A stretch of 64,000 nucleotides of DNA from Limisphaerales bacterium (lineage in GTDB: Bacteria; Verrucomicrobiota; Verrucomicrobiia; Limisphaerales; SXTU01). Below the pieces are notes generated by a model. The model did no database searches. It saw only the letters and a program-made list of their open reading frames with translations, and had not been told where the DNA came from. The position numbers and the translations under genes are program-made. The stretch spans positions 186,001 through 250,000 of the forward strand of contig WRPG01000001.1 of assembly GCA_009773355.1 (NCBI GenBank). The letters run 5' to 3'. Shown here piece by piece: positions 8,202 through 17,222 of this stretch. How positions within the stretch are numbered: the stretch's first letter is position 1; every line of letters begins with the position of its first letter.

Positions 8202-8882
8202 ATGCCCTGCCCCAAGCCCTCACGCCGCCTCCCCGCCATCCGCCAGCTCCTCGAAGTCATGGCCAGCCTCCGTTCGCCGCAGGGCTGCCCCTGGGACCGC
8301 GAGCAGGACCACATGACCCTCCGCACGCACGCCGTCGAGGAGGTTTATGAGCTGATGGACGCCATCGAGGCGGGCGACGACCACGAGATGGCCGAAGAAC
8401 TCGGCGACCTGCTGCTGCAAGTCGTTTTCCACTGCCAGCTCGCCCGCGAGCGCGGCGCTTTTGACTTCGAGCAGGTGGCCCGCCGCATCACCGACAAGCT
8501 CCTGCGCCGCCACCCGCACGTCTTCGGCGACGTGAAGGTCAAGGACGTGGACGAGGTCTGGGCCAACTGGGAGAAGATCAAGCACGCCGAGAAGCACGGC
8601 ACCAAGCACGCCCGCCCCTCCGCGCTGGACGGCATCCCGAAACACCTCCCCGCCCTCGCCTGCGCCGAGAAGCTCGTGAAGAAGGCGCGCAAAGCAAAGC
8701 TCCTCACCTCCTTAAAGCAACCTGTCGGCACCACCAAAAGGAAACTGGCGAAAAACATTTTTGAACTCGCCGCCGCCGCGCAGGCCCAGGGCTGGTCCGC
8801 CGAGGAATTGCTGCGCTCGGAGGTTAAGCGCCGCGAGCGCGTCTTCCGAAAAACCGAAATGAAACGCCCGGCGGCTGCTTGA
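8202..8882 (+). CDS. mazG: Nucleoside triphosphate pyrophosphohydrolase MazG
   Basis: A 226-residue MazG protein that hydrolyses (d)NTPs to monophosphates and pyrophosphate, a house-cleaning activity. The N-terminal MazG domain has the CPWDREQDH motif and the metal-binding EEVYEL and EELGDLLLQVVFH helices. The second half keeps the KRRHPHVFG-like (RRHPHVFGD) and VWANWEKIK motifs of full-length MazG. The acidic and lysine-rich C-terminus is shorter and more degenerate than in Escherichia coli. It lies 58 nt after proB and converges with apt. Confidence 0.93.
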   Translation: MPCPKPSRRLPAIRQLLEVMASLRSPQGCPWDREQDHMTLRTHAVEEVYELMDAIEAGDDHEMAEELGDLLLQVVFHCQLARERGAFDFEQVARRITDKLLRRHPHVFGDVKVKDVDEVWANWEKIKHAEKHGTKHARPSALDGIPKHLPALACAEKLVKKARKAKLLTSLKQPVGTTKRKLAKNIFELAAAAQAQGWSAEELLRSEVKRRERVFRKTEMKRPAAA

Positions 8883-8886
8883 CCGG

Positions 8887-8957
8887 ACGGAGCGCAGGTG
8901 TCCAACCTGCGTGCAGCCGGACGCTCAAGACACGCAGATTGGACATCTGCGCTCCGT
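8887..8957. repeat. REP-like inverted repeat, family 2, copy 2
   Basis: Left arm ACGGAGCGCAGGTGTCCAAC and right arm ending in TCTGCGCTCCGT; few mismatches between arms. It fills the gap between the mazG stop (8882) and the apt stop (8958), with 4 nt on one side and none on the other, so it may serve both genes as a 3' end structure. Confidence 0.85.
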
Positions 8958-9491
8958 TCAGTAAGTCACGAGGGACTTGACCGGGTAGCCCTTGAGCTTG
9001 CTGCGGCCGGCGAGGAACTGTAGTTCGATGAGGAAGTGGACTTCGAGGATTTTGGCCCCGATTTTCTCCAGCAAATGCACTGCCGCCGAGGCCGTGCCGC
9101 CGGTGGCCAGGAGGTCGTCCACGAGCAGCACGCGCTCGCCGGGCTTCACGGCGTCAATGTGGATGGCGACGGTGTTGGAGCCGTATTCGAGGTCGTAGCT
9201 CTGCTCGTGCGTGGCGTAGGGGAGCTTGCCCTTCTTGCGCACCGGCACGAAGCCCGCACCCAGCCGCACCGCCACCGCCGAGGCGAAAATGAACCCGCGC
9301 GCGTCAATGCCCACGACGGCGTCCACGTCGCCGGGTTTGTAGTTCGCGCAGAGGAGATCAATGGTCCCGGCGAAGAGGCGGCCGTCCGCGAGGACGGGGG
9401 TGATGTCCTTGAACTGGATGCCGGGTTTGGGGAAGTCCGGGACGTTGCGGATGGCGGCGGCGATGTCGGCAGCGGTGACGTGCTTGCTCAT
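8958..9491 (-). CDS. apt: Adenine phosphoribosyltransferase
   Basis: A 177-residue enzyme that salvages adenine to AMP using PRPP. It has the class I phosphoribosyltransferase PRPP loop VLLVDDLLATGGTA, the N-terminal FPKPGIQFKDITP segment specific to Apt and the DARGFIF loop. Length is normal for Apt. It is the last gene of a minus-strand run and starts 6 nt after the stop of the sigma factor gene. Confidence 0.96.
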   Translation of the reverse strand: MSKHVTAADIAAAIRNVPDFPKPGIQFKDITPVLADGRLFAGTIDLLCANYKPGDVDAVVGIDARGFIFASAVAVRLGAGFVPVRKKGKLPYATHEQSYDLEYGSNTVAIHIDAVKPGERVLLVDDLLATGGTASAAVHLLEKIGAKILEVHFLIELQFLAGRSKLKGYPVKSLVTY

Positions 9492-9497
9492 TAAGGG

Positions 9498-10565
9498 CTA
9501 AATGGTCTGCGCCTCGCGCTTCTCGATCATGCGGCGCATCTTGCGCAGGGCGATGTTCTGAATCTGGCGGACGCGCTCGCGGGTGACGCCGAACTTCTGC
9601 CCAACTTCCTCCAGCGTCCGCTCCGGGCCGCCGTCCATGCCGAAGCGGTAGGTGAGGATGGTCGCCTCGCGCGGCGGCAGGGTCTTGACCATGTCACGGA
9701 GCATGGTGGTGACGGTCTTCTCCTCCAGTTGCTCGTAGGGCGTCTCGGCCTGCTCGTCCTCGATGATCTCGCCGAAGAGGTGCGAATCGTCGCCGTCGCC
9801 GACGGGCGCGTCGAGCGAGGCGGGCCGGATGGCCGCAGTGCGCAACTGGGCGACGCGGCTGGCGGTCATGCCCATCTCCTCGGCCAGCTCGTCGTCGGTC
9901 GGCTCGCGGCCAAATTCCTCCTGCAGCTTCATCGCCACGCGGCGCATCTTGGAAATCTTGTCCACGAGATGCACGGGCAGGCGGATGGTCTTGCCCTGGT
10001 TGGCGAGGGCGCGCTTGATGGACTGCTTGATCCACCACGCGCCGTAGGTGGAGAGCTTGCCGCCCTTCTTGGGGTCGAAGCGTTCGACGGCCTTCATCAG
10101 GCCGATGTTGCCCTCGTTGATGAGGTCGAGGAGCGGCATCCCGAGCCAGTCGTAGTCGTGGGCGATCTTCACGACGAGGCGGAGGTTGGCCTTGATCATC
10201 TGCTCGCGGGCGGCCTTGTCGCCCTTCTGAATCTTGGCGGCGAGATCAATCTCCTGCTGGATGGTCAGCAACGGCACCTGGCCGATCTCGCGGAGGTAGA
10301 GCTTGATCGCGCTGTCGCCATCGTAAGGCGTGCGGGCGCGCTCGGCGGCCTCGCTGGGCGTCGGCAACTCCACACGCGGGACGTTGACGCCGGGCACGGG
10401 CTGGCCCGGCTCGGCCGTCGGCGGCTTGGGCGTGCCGGGCCGCGGGCGCGGGCGGAAGGCGTTGAAGGCGCGCCCGTTCTTCGGGGCGGCGCGCTTGGGC
10501 GCGGGCGGGCGGGAAACGGCCGCGCGCTCCTTTGTCCCTTTCGCCTTGGTTTTGCGCGCGGCCAT
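9498..10565 (-). CDS. RNA polymerase sigma-70 factor (RpoD/RpoS-like)
   Basis: 355 residues from ATG 10565. An alanine/proline/lysine-rich tail of about 70 residues precedes region 1.2 (IKLYLREIGQVPLL), region 2 with the core-binding and -10 recognition segment (DLINEGNIGLMKAVERFDP, YGAWWIKQSI), region 3 and region 4 with the helix-turn-helix (TLEEVGQKFGVTRERVRQIQ). There is no region 1.1 and the length is that of group 2 or compact primary sigma factors, so it could be the housekeeping factor or a RpoS-like paralogue; sequence alone does not decide. The ORF track extends it 21 codons upstream without family support. It is in a minus-strand run with htpX upstream and apt downstream. Confidence 0.9.
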   Translation of the reverse strand: MAARKTKAKGTKERAAVSRPPAPKRAAPKNGRAFNAFRPRPRPGTPKPPTAEPGQPVPGVNVPRVELPTPSEAAERARTPYDGDSAIKLYLREIGQVPLLTIQQEIDLAAKIQKGDKAAREQMIKANLRLVVKIAHDYDWLGMPLLDLINEGNIGLMKAVERFDPKKGGKLSTYGAWWIKQSIKRALANQGKTIRLPVHLVDKISKMRRVAMKLQEEFGREPTDDELAEEMGMTASRVAQLRTAAIRPASLDAPVGDGDDSHLFGEIIEDEQAETPYEQLEEKTVTTMLRDMVKTLPPREATILTYRFGMDGGPERTLEEVGQKFGVTRERVRQIQNIALRKMRRMIEKREAQTI

Positions 10566-10635
10566 GTTGAAGGCAGAGGATTCGTTAGTGGCGACGCTCG
10601 CGGCAAGGAAAATTCCCGCCCGTGCCACGCGTCGT

Positions 10636-11586
10636 TCAACGCCCGAGGCTTTCCAGGTGCGCGATGCGCTCCTCCAGCGGCGGGTGGGTGGAGAAGAGCG
10701 CCATGAAGCCGCCGGACTTGCCGGAGATCTTCAGGGACTGGAAGCCGGAGTCCGCGCCCTCACTCGCGAGCCGGGGGTCGTAAATCCGTTGCAGCGCCCG
10801 CAGCGCGCCGACCATCTGAGCCTTGCCCGCGAGCAGCATCCCGCCGGCGTCGGCCCGGAACTCGCGCGTCCGCGAGAACCACGCGACGACGATGGCCCCC
10901 AGCAGGGTGAAGAGGATTTCAAAGAGGATGACGAAGACCATTTGCAGGAGCGACTGGCCGAAGCTCGGGCGGTCGTCGTTGCTGCGGTTGCCGCTGAGCG
11001 CCTGCGCCGCGAGGAAGCCCAGGACGCGAGAGAGAAAGATGACGAAGGCGTTCACGACGCCCTGCACGAGGGTCATCGTGACCATGTCGCCGTTGGCGAT
11101 GTGCGCGACCTCGTGCGCGATGACGCCTTCCGTCTCCGTGCGGTTCATCTGATGAAGCAGCCCGGTGGAGACGGCCACGAGCGAGCGAGCCTTGCTCGGG
11201 CCGGTGGCAAAGGCGTTCACGTCCGGCGACTCGTAAATGCCAACCTCGGGCATCGCCGGCAGCCCGGCGCGCTGGGCAAAGCCGTGAACCATCCGCACCA
11301 GTTCGCGCAGCTCCGGGTCGCTGGTGCGCGGGTCAACCACCTGCACGCCCATCATCCACTTCGCCATCACACGGGACAGGGCCAGCGAGATGAACGCGCC
11401 CCCCATGCCGAACACGAGACTGAACACGGCCATATAGCCCAGCCAGCCCTCGGTGCCCCGGCGGCCTCCCAATTGCGGGAAGAAATGCAGCACCACGCCC
11501 AGGAGGATCGAGAGCGTGATCATCACCAGCAGGTTGACCGCGATGAAGAGGAAGAACCGCTTGCCCATTTGCAGGAAGTTTTTCAT
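10636..11586 (-). CDS. htpX: Membrane zinc metalloprotease HtpX
   Basis: A 316-residue M48 peptidase involved in quality control of membrane proteins. Two N-terminal transmembrane helices (about 9-30 and 45-70) precede the zinc motif HEVAH, the conserved SPDVNAFATG segment and a third ligand in the TREFRADAGG segment. Two further hydrophobic segments follow HEVAH. The C-terminal STHPPLEERIAHL motif is diagnostic. Length fits HtpX (about 290-320). It lies 70 nt upstream of the sigma factor gene on the same strand. Confidence 0.95.
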   Translation of the reverse strand: MKNFLQMGKRFFLFIAVNLLVMITLSILLGVVLHFFPQLGGRRGTEGWLGYMAVFSLVFGMGGAFISLALSRVMAKWMMGVQVVDPRTSDPELRELVRMVHGFAQRAGLPAMPEVGIYESPDVNAFATGPSKARSLVAVSTGLLHQMNRTETEGVIAHEVAHIANGDMVTMTLVQGVVNAFVIFLSRVLGFLAAQALSGNRSNDDRPSFGQSLLQMVFVILFEILFTLLGAIVVAWFSRTREFRADAGGMLLAGKAQMVGALRALQRIYDPRLASEGADSGFQSLKISGKSGGFMALFSTHPPLEERIAHLESLGR

Positions 11587-11779
11587 GGCTCGTTGTCTAG
11601 TTCAGTTGTTCAAGTCCGTGGTGGGTTCGACACCCGCGCCCACGACGCGTTCAGTTCAGCCGGGGGCGTGCCAGCCGCCAAGTGGAACTCTGGCGGCAGA
11701 TTTGTAGGCGATTTCGCACGGGAGGGCAATTGGCGAATCGAGCAGCCTCGCCCCGCGCTGTCCCAGTGTGCCCGCGCTG

Positions 11780-12910
11780 TCACAACTCCAGCACCTTCTC
11801 GGACTTCGTAAGATTCTTCGCGCCGTTGCGCGTGACCAGCGCCACGTCTTCCAGCCGCACGCCGCCGATGTCGGGGTAATACAGCCCCGGCTCGACCGTC
11901 AGCACCTGGCCGGCGCGCAGGAGATCACGCGAACTGGCGCTCAAGTGCGGGGCCTCGTGCAGGTCGAGACCGACACCATGCCCGGCGGTGTGGACAAACC
12001 CCTCCATGTGCCCGTCGCGACGAGCAGTCTCGAAGCCGGCCTTCTTGAGCGAGCCGAGAATCGCCCGGTGAACCACCCGGCCCTCCGCGCCGTGCCGCAC
12101 CAAGTTCAACCCCAGCTCCTGCGCCGCCTCCACCGCCCGATACATCCTGCGCACGCCGTCGGAGGCGCGGCCCTTGACCACGGTGCGCGTTATGTCGGCG
12201 TGGAAGCCCGTCTTCTGTGAACGCGGGCAGATGTCGAGCAGGATGGGCTGGTTGGCCCGCAGCACGCCGTGGCCGAGATGGTTGGGGTCGCAGCCCTGCT
12301 TGCCGCCCGCGACGATGGTCCGCGCCGACACGCCACCGGCCTGCACCACCGCCGCGTCAATCACCGCGCGCAACCGGTCGGAGGTCAGCGGCAGGCCGCG
12401 CCACAGGAGGCGCTTGTTGCGCCCGACCTTGGCGTTCTTGAGCACCTGCATTCCCTCGGAAAGCCCGACTTCCGCCATGACCAGCGCGGCGCTGACTTTC
12501 TTCACTTCGTCGGCGGACTTCAGCTCACGCTGCGGGAAAAACTCGCCCTTCACCGGCTTGACCTTCACTCCGGCGTCCCGCAACTGCCGGGCGAAGCCGA
12601 GCGAGAAATCCTCCGGCACAGCGACCTTCCGAAGCCCCTTGTCGAGCAGCACAGCGGCTGCTATGTGCGCCAGCGTCACGCGCTTGCGGCCTTCCTTGCG
12701 CAGCCGCTCGGCGATGCGCGCCGCCGAGAGGATGCGGCAATGGCCCGCCTGCTTGCGCGCGCGCCCCAGCTCCGCGTCGCTCACGAGGAGATGGCAGCGC
12801 CCGCCGAGCCGCAGGTAGATGAGCGTGTCATCCGCGAACATGCCCGCCGCGTAAAGCATGTTGGCGTCGCGCGCGCTGGCGGCGATCATCAACAGGTTGT
12901 CGGAGGGCAT
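11780..12910 (-). CDS. M24 family metallopeptidase (Xaa-Pro aminopeptidase-like)
   Basis: 376 residues. An N-terminal creatinase-like domain of about 150 residues is followed by a pita-bread catalytic domain. The five metal ligands are recognisable: two aspartates in LLDIC...FHADITRTVV, a histidine in HTAGHGVGLDLHE, and glutamates in LTVEPGLYY and RLEDVALV. Members cleave N-terminal residues ahead of proline or dipeptides with C-terminal proline. Substrate is not determined here. A sigma-70-like promoter is visible just upstream, so it is probably transcribed from its own promoter. Confidence 0.9.
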   Translation of the reverse strand: MPSDNLLMIAASARDANMLYAAGMFADDTLIYLRLGGRCHLLVSDAELGRARKQAGHCRILSAARIAERLRKEGRKRVTLAHIAAAVLLDKGLRKVAVPEDFSLGFARQLRDAGVKVKPVKGEFFPQRELKSADEVKKVSAALVMAEVGLSEGMQVLKNAKVGRNKRLLWRGLPLTSDRLRAVIDAAVVQAGGVSARTIVAGGKQGCDPNHLGHGVLRANQPILLDICPRSQKTGFHADITRTVVKGRASDGVRRMYRAVEAAQELGLNLVRHGAEGRVVHRAILGSLKKAGFETARRDGHMEGFVHTAGHGVGLDLHEAPHLSASSRDLLRAGQVLTVEPGLYYPDIGGVRLEDVALVTRNGAKNLTKSEKVLEL

Positions 12911-12919
12911 GGGGTTGGC

Positions 12920-12948
12920 ACGCTAGGCAGCGCTGGAAAACTTGGCAA
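12920..12948 (-). promoter_or_regulatory. Predicted sigma-70 promoter for the M24 peptidase gene
   Basis: Read on the minus strand: TTGCCA, 17 nt, TAGCGT, ending 10 nt before the ATG. The same spacing and very similar boxes occur before sppA and the nucleoside transporter gene. The short leader would leave little room for a ribosome binding site. Confidence 0.5.
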
Positions 12949-12979
12949 GCGGAAGAATGGCCAGAGAATTTCGCCGCGC

Positions 12980-13603
12980 TCACACGCCGAACAGCCGATC
13001 GCCCGCGTCGCCGAGGCCGGGGACGATGTAGCCCTTGTGGTTCAGCTTGCGGTCCAGCGCGGCGGTGAATATCGGGACTTCGGGATAATGCCGGTGGACG
13101 AACTTGATGCCCTCCGGGGCGGCGAGCAGGTTGACCAACCGCACGCGCTTTGCCTTGCGCTCCGCCATCAGGTCCAGGGCGGACACGGCGCTGCCGCCGG
13201 TCGCCAGCATCGGGTCCATGAGGATGATTTCAAAACCGCTCAAGTCCTCCGGCAGGCTCTTGTGATAGGTCATTGCTTCGAGCGTGTGCTCGTTGCGCTT
13301 CAGCCCGATGAAGCCGACCCGGGCGTGCGGGATGACGCGCAGGATCGGGTCGAGCATTCCCAGCCCCGCGCGCAGCACGGGCACCAGCAGCACCTCGTGC
13401 CGCAGCTTCACGCCGCGCGTCTTCTCCAACGGCGTCTGCACGGTCACTCGCTCCGTGGCAAAGGTGCGCGTGGCCTCATACACCATCAGCGCGGCGACTT
13501 CGCCCAGCGCACGCCGGAACTCCTCCGGCTGCGTGGCCTGGTCGCGGAGGCGCGTGAGGTTTTGCTGGATGAGCGGGTGGGTGATGACGGTGACGTTTTT
13601 CAT
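12980..13603 (-). CDS. upp: Uracil phosphoribosyltransferase
   Basis: A 207-residue enzyme making UMP from uracil and PRPP. It has the PRPP loop MDPMLATGGSA, the VPVLRAGLGM segment and the C-terminal uracil-binding YIVPGLGDAGDR motif, all intact, and the usual length. ATG 13603 is chosen because the upstream extension in the ORF track is repeat sequence. With apt, cdd and the purine nucleoside phosphorylase it forms a local set of nucleotide salvage genes. Confidence 0.96.
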   Translation of the reverse strand: MKNVTVITHPLIQQNLTRLRDQATQPEEFRRALGEVAALMVYEATRTFATERVTVQTPLEKTRGVKLRHEVLLVPVLRAGLGMLDPILRVIPHARVGFIGLKRNEHTLEAMTYHKSLPEDLSGFEIILMDPMLATGGSAVSALDLMAERKAKRVRLVNLLAAPEGIKFVHRHYPEVPIFTAALDRKLNHKGYIVPGLGDAGDRLFGV

Positions 13604-13613
13604 GGGAGTTTGA

Positions 13614-13740
13614 TTGGCCGCGAAAGAACACAGAGAACGCAGAGCCGAAACTTTCAACGTCCAACGCTCAACTTTCAAAGGCCGGGGCCTTGCCCATTGG
13701 CTGTCTTCGCCTCTGCGCTCTTTGCGCCCTCTCGCGGCAA
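13614..13740. repeat. Inverted-repeat element between sppA and upp
   Basis: Imperfect arms of about 30 bp, GGCCGCGAAAGAACACAGAG at the left and a near reverse complement (CTCTTTGCGCCCTCTCGCGG) at the right, separated by about 65 nt. It starts about 10 nt before the upp start and ends 3 nt from the sppA stop (minus strand). The sequence is unlike coding DNA. Confidence 0.7.
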
Positions 13741-13743
13741 ACC

Positions 13744-14919
13744 CTACTGCACGACGTTGAACGACAGGAAATACATCCGCCCCGCTTGAAGGCGCGGGAA
13801 ATCAAAGCCCAGGTCCACCTTCACCGCGTGGGCGTCGGACTTGCCCAGCAGGCGGAAGATGTTCCCGAAGGTGAACGGCGGCTGATACTTCACGATGTTC
13901 GCCTCGGTGACGCCCGCCAGCTTCTTCGCGCGCTTCACCGCCACGTCGAAGTTGCCCAACTCGTCCACGAAGCCCAGCCGCTTCGCCTCCTTGCCCGAGA
14001 AAATCCGACCGTCCGCATACGACTCCCAATCGCTCGCCAGCTCGGTGCTTTCCTTCTCCAGGCCCGCCTTCTTGTTCGCCGTGCGCGCCGCCGCGCGGCC
14101 CTTGCGCACGACGCCCTTGAAGGTCGCGTAGGTCTCGTCAATGAGCGCCTGCACCATCTCGCGCTCGCCCGCCGGGATGTCCTCGGGCCGGCGCGTGCTG
14201 CTCATCATGTCCTTGAACTTCCCGCTTTTGTAGACCTGTGGCTGGATGCCGACCTTGTCCATCAGCCCGCGGAAATTCATCCCCGACATGATCACGCCAA
14301 TGCTGCCCGTGAGCGTCAGCTCGTTCGCCACGATCCACCGGCACGGCGCGCTCACGTAGTAGCCGCCGGACGCCGCCAGGCTGCCCATTTGCGCGACCAC
14401 CGGCTTGCCGGTCCGGTCCTGAAACTCGTGGATGGCCCGGTAAATCTCGTCGGACGCCAGCACTTCGCCGCCCGGTGAATCCACCTTGAGGATGACCGCC
14501 TTCACCTGCGCGTCCTTCTCGGCCAGTTCCAACTCGTCCTTCACGCGCACCACCATGTCGCCGGACCCGTCGAGATCGTGACTCGTGATGACGCCGCCAA
14601 CGTCAATCGCCACGATCTTGTTGTCCGTGTCCTTGCTGGTGAGCGTGTGCTCCTCGTAAAGCTTCCCGTCCAGCCGCGCCGTGTGCGAGCCGTGGCCGCC
14701 CAGGCCAAGGCCAAGGAGCATCACTCCGCCCGCCACAATCACGCCCAGCACCAGCAGCCAGACCCACGCCCGGCTGCGGCGCGGCGGAGGTGATTTCGCG
14801 GGAGCGATGAATTGCGGAGGCGGTGCCGGAGCCAGGGGCGGCGGAAGCGCGGGCGGGGGTGATGTCGCCGCAGTTGCGGATGGAGGCGGAGGTGGCTGCG
14901 GATTGTCGCTCGATTCCAT
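13744..14919 (-). CDS. sppA: Signal peptide peptidase SppA
   Basis: A 391-residue membrane-anchored serine protease of the S49 family. A proline-rich cytoplasmic N-terminus (about 50 residues) precedes one transmembrane helix (VWLLVLGVIVAGGVMLLGL) and a catalytic domain with the KVDSPGGEV motif, the nucleophilic serine in MGSLAASGGYY, the TGSIGVI segment and the lysine in YKSGKFKD expected to be the general base. Length matches the short, single-domain SppA forms. ATG 14919 rather than the track start is supported by the promoter just upstream. It degrades remnant signal peptides and possibly other membrane peptides. Confidence 0.93.
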   Translation of the reverse strand: MESSDNPQPPPPPSATAATSPPPALPPPLAPAPPPQFIAPAKSPPPRRSRAWVWLLVLGVIVAGGVMLLGLGLGGHGSHTARLDGKLYEEHTLTSKDTDNKIVAIDVGGVITSHDLDGSGDMVVRVKDELELAEKDAQVKAVILKVDSPGGEVLASDEIYRAIHEFQDRTGKPVVAQMGSLAASGGYYVSAPCRWIVANELTLTGSIGVIMSGMNFRGLMDKVGIQPQVYKSGKFKDMMSSTRRPEDIPAGEREMVQALIDETYATFKGVVRKGRAAARTANKKAGLEKESTELASDWESYADGRIFSGKEAKRLGFVDELGNFDVAVKRAKKLAGVTEANIVKYQPPFTFGNIFRLLGKSDAHAVKVDLGFDFPRLQAGRMYFLSFNVVQ

Positions 14920-14926
14920 GCCGCGC

Positions 14927-14955
14927 ACGCTACTGTCCGTCACAGGAGCGGGCAA
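14927..14955 (-). promoter_or_regulatory. Predicted sigma-70 promoter for sppA
   Basis: Read on the minus strand: TTGCCC, 17 nt, TAGCGT, ending 8 nt before the ATG of sppA. Same form as the promoter before the M24 peptidase gene. Confidence 0.5.
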
Positions 14956-15078
14956 GTGTGTTTCCGGTGGTCTTGCGGAAGGCGGCCTCACACCGCTTCA
15001 GCCGATGAGCTTGTGGTGTCCTCAAGGTTGGTTTTTTCGTTCCCCGTCAACCCCACCCCGCTATGCTCGGGCACACTC

Positions 15079-16842
15079 ATGACACGCCAATGCATCCTGC
15101 TCGCCCTTGGGATCGCCATCGCGACAACTCAGGCCGCCGACGCCGCCAAAGCTCTCCACGACTTCTTCGCCGCCGAGTGGGATTACACGATGCAGCGCAA
15201 CCCAACGTGGGCCTCGCAGCTCGGCGACCGCCGCTGGAACGACCGCTGGGAAGACCTCACGCCCGCCGCCATCGGGGCCGAGCATCGCCACCAGCAGGAT
15301 GCGCTCGCGCGGTTGCGCAAACTCGACCGCAAGTCGCTCTCCTCGCGCGACCAGCTCAACTACGACCTCTTCGAGCATCGCCTCACGCAAAGCATCGAGG
15401 GCCACGCCTTTCGCTGGCACTTCGTTCCCTTGAATCAGCGCGGCGGTCTCCAGACCGAGGACGAACTTGCCGACAGCCTGCGCTTCGAGACGCTCAAGGA
15501 CTTCGAGGACTGGCTCGCCCGCCTGCGCGCCCTGCCCCGCTACGCCGCGCAGACCACCGACCTCATGCGCGAGGGCATCCGCGCCCGCATCGTCCACGCG
15601 AAAGTCGTCATGCAGCGCGTGCCGGGACAGATTGAAAAGCAAGTCGTCGCGGATGCAGAGAAAAGCCCGTTCTACAAGCCCTTCGCCAGCATCCCAAAGG
15701 CGCTCTCCGCCGACCGCGAGCGCCTGCAACGCGAAGCCCGCGCCGTGATCGCGCAACAAGTCGTCCCCGCTTACCGCGCGTTCCACACGTTCTTTGTGAA
15801 GGAGTATCTGCCCGCGTGCTTCGACGGCGTCGGTTGCTGGCAGATGCCGGAGGGTGCGGCACGCTATGCGTTTGAGGCGAAGAAGTTCACCACCACGTCG
15901 CTCACGCCGCGCGAGATTCACGAGCTGGGCTTGCAGGAAGTCGCGCGCATCCGCGCCGAGATGCTCGCCATCAAGGACAAGGTGGGCTTCAAGGGCGAGC
16001 TGCCGGCCTTCTTTCAGTTCCTCCGCACCGACGCGCAGTTCTACTACAAGACGCCGCAGGAACTCCTCGTCGGCTACCACGCCATGTCGCGGCGCATTGA
16101 CCCGCTGCTCGTGAAAGTCTTCAAGACGCTGCCGAGGATGCCCTACGGCATTGAGGCCATCCCGGACAAGATCGCGCCTGACACGACGACCGCCTACTAC
16201 CGCCAGCCCGCCGCCGACGGCTCGCGCGCCGGCACCTACTTCGTGAACCTCTACCGGCCCGAGACGCGCCCCAAGTGGGAGATGATGGCCCTCTCGCTGC
16301 ACGAGGCCGTGCCTGGCCACCATCTGCAAATCGCGCTCGCGCAGGAGCAGGGCGAGCTGCCGAAGTTCCGGCGCTACGGCGGCTACACCGCGTTCATCGA
16401 GGGCTGGGGCCTTTACTCCGAGCACCTCGGCGAGGAACTCGGCCTCTACGCCGACCCGCACGACAAGTTCGGCCAGCTCACCTACGAGATGTGGCGCGCC
16501 GTCCGCCTCGTGGTGGACACCGGCATCCACTCGCTGAAGTGGGAGCGCCAGCGCGCGATAGACTTCTTCAAGGCCAACGCGCCCAAGCAGGAAAACGACA
16601 TCACCAACGAGATTGACCGCTACATCAGTTGGCCCGGCCAGGCGCTCGCCTACAAGGTGGGCGAACTCAAGCTCAAGGAACTCCGCGCCCGCGCCGCGAA
16701 GGAGCTGGGGCCGAAGTTCGACGTGCGCGAGTTCCACGACGTCGTCCTGCGCAACGGTGCGGTGCCGTTGGAGATTCTAGAGCGGTTTGTGAGCGAATGG
16801 GTAAAGATGAGGCTGAATGAGCCTCAAACGCCGAACAAGTAA
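15079..16842 (+). CDS. Exported DUF885 family hydrolase
   Basis: 587 residues with an N-terminal signal peptide (about residues 1-22, hydrophobic CILLALGIAIATTQA then cleavable ADA). The body is mostly helical and matches the DUF885 family, with the metalloprotease-like motif HEAVPGHH around residue 415 followed by the YTAFIEGWGLYSE segment containing the third-ligand glutamate. Members are presumed secreted zinc peptidases or carboxypeptidases; substrates are not known. ATG 15079 places the signal peptide correctly; the track start at 14956 would put it internally. It is divergent from sppA. Confidence 0.88.
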   Translation: MTRQCILLALGIAIATTQAADAAKALHDFFAAEWDYTMQRNPTWASQLGDRRWNDRWEDLTPAAIGAEHRHQQDALARLRKLDRKSLSSRDQLNYDLFEHRLTQSIEGHAFRWHFVPLNQRGGLQTEDELADSLRFETLKDFEDWLARLRALPRYAAQTTDLMREGIRARIVHAKVVMQRVPGQIEKQVVADAEKSPFYKPFASIPKALSADRERLQREARAVIAQQVVPAYRAFHTFFVKEYLPACFDGVGCWQMPEGAARYAFEAKKFTTTSLTPREIHELGLQEVARIRAEMLAIKDKVGFKGELPAFFQFLRTDAQFYYKTPQELLVGYHAMSRRIDPLLVKVFKTLPRMPYGIEAIPDKIAPDTTTAYYRQPAADGSRAGTYFVNLYRPETRPKWEMMALSLHEAVPGHHLQIALAQEQGELPKFRRYGGYTAFIEGWGLYSEHLGEELGLYADPHDKFGQLTYEMWRAVRLVVDTGIHSLKWERQRAIDFFKANAPKQENDITNEIDRYISWPGQALAYKVGELKLKELRARAAKELGPKFDVREFHDVVLRNGAVPLEILERFVSEWVKMRLNEPQTPNK

Positions 16843-17080
16843 TCAAGCAGCCGATCCAGGTGGGCCTTTATTCTCTGCGCCGGCCCGGCTCCCGGCGGAA
16901 GCTCGACCAGCGGACGGCTGGGCCGACATTTCACGTTCAACTGGATCAGGCCGTGTTCATTCGCGCAGAGCTGCAGACGGTGCAGGGAAAACCGCTTGCT
17001 GAATTGAACTTTCACGGTGGAAGGAGAAAGCACACCGAATGCCTCTCGCAAATGCTCTCGTCGAACGGCTCAAATGTCAT
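16824..17080 (-). pseudogene. Probable decayed small gene
   Basis: On the minus strand an ATG at 17080 starts MTFEPFDESI, and after a one-base shift the reading continues in a protein-like way (REAFGVLSPSTVKVQFSKRF) to LLDYLFGV at 16824, overlapping the end of the DUF885 gene by 19 nt. In one frame only a TTG-started 75-codon ORF is open. The continuation after the shift suggests a gene broken by a single indel, but no family is recognised. The remaining part of this gap (17081-17222) shows no ORF I would defend. Confidence 0.3.
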
Positions 17081-17222
17081 GTGCCCCGATTGCGTCTGCC
17101 TTGATCTACCCCGTAATCACTCGGCCCTCGACCATGCTCTCGCGCACGAGCAGCATTTCGTCGGATTACCTTCCGTGCGCCAGCAATCTGGGCGAGGAGG
17201 CGGGAGGGCCTAGTTCTTCTCA

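Noticed and set aside
11587-11660. tRNA-like T-arm (GTGGGTTCGACACCCGC)
   Set aside because: No matching acceptor stem or anticodon arm can be drawn at the right distances on either strand. The 193-nt gap otherwise shows no gene.
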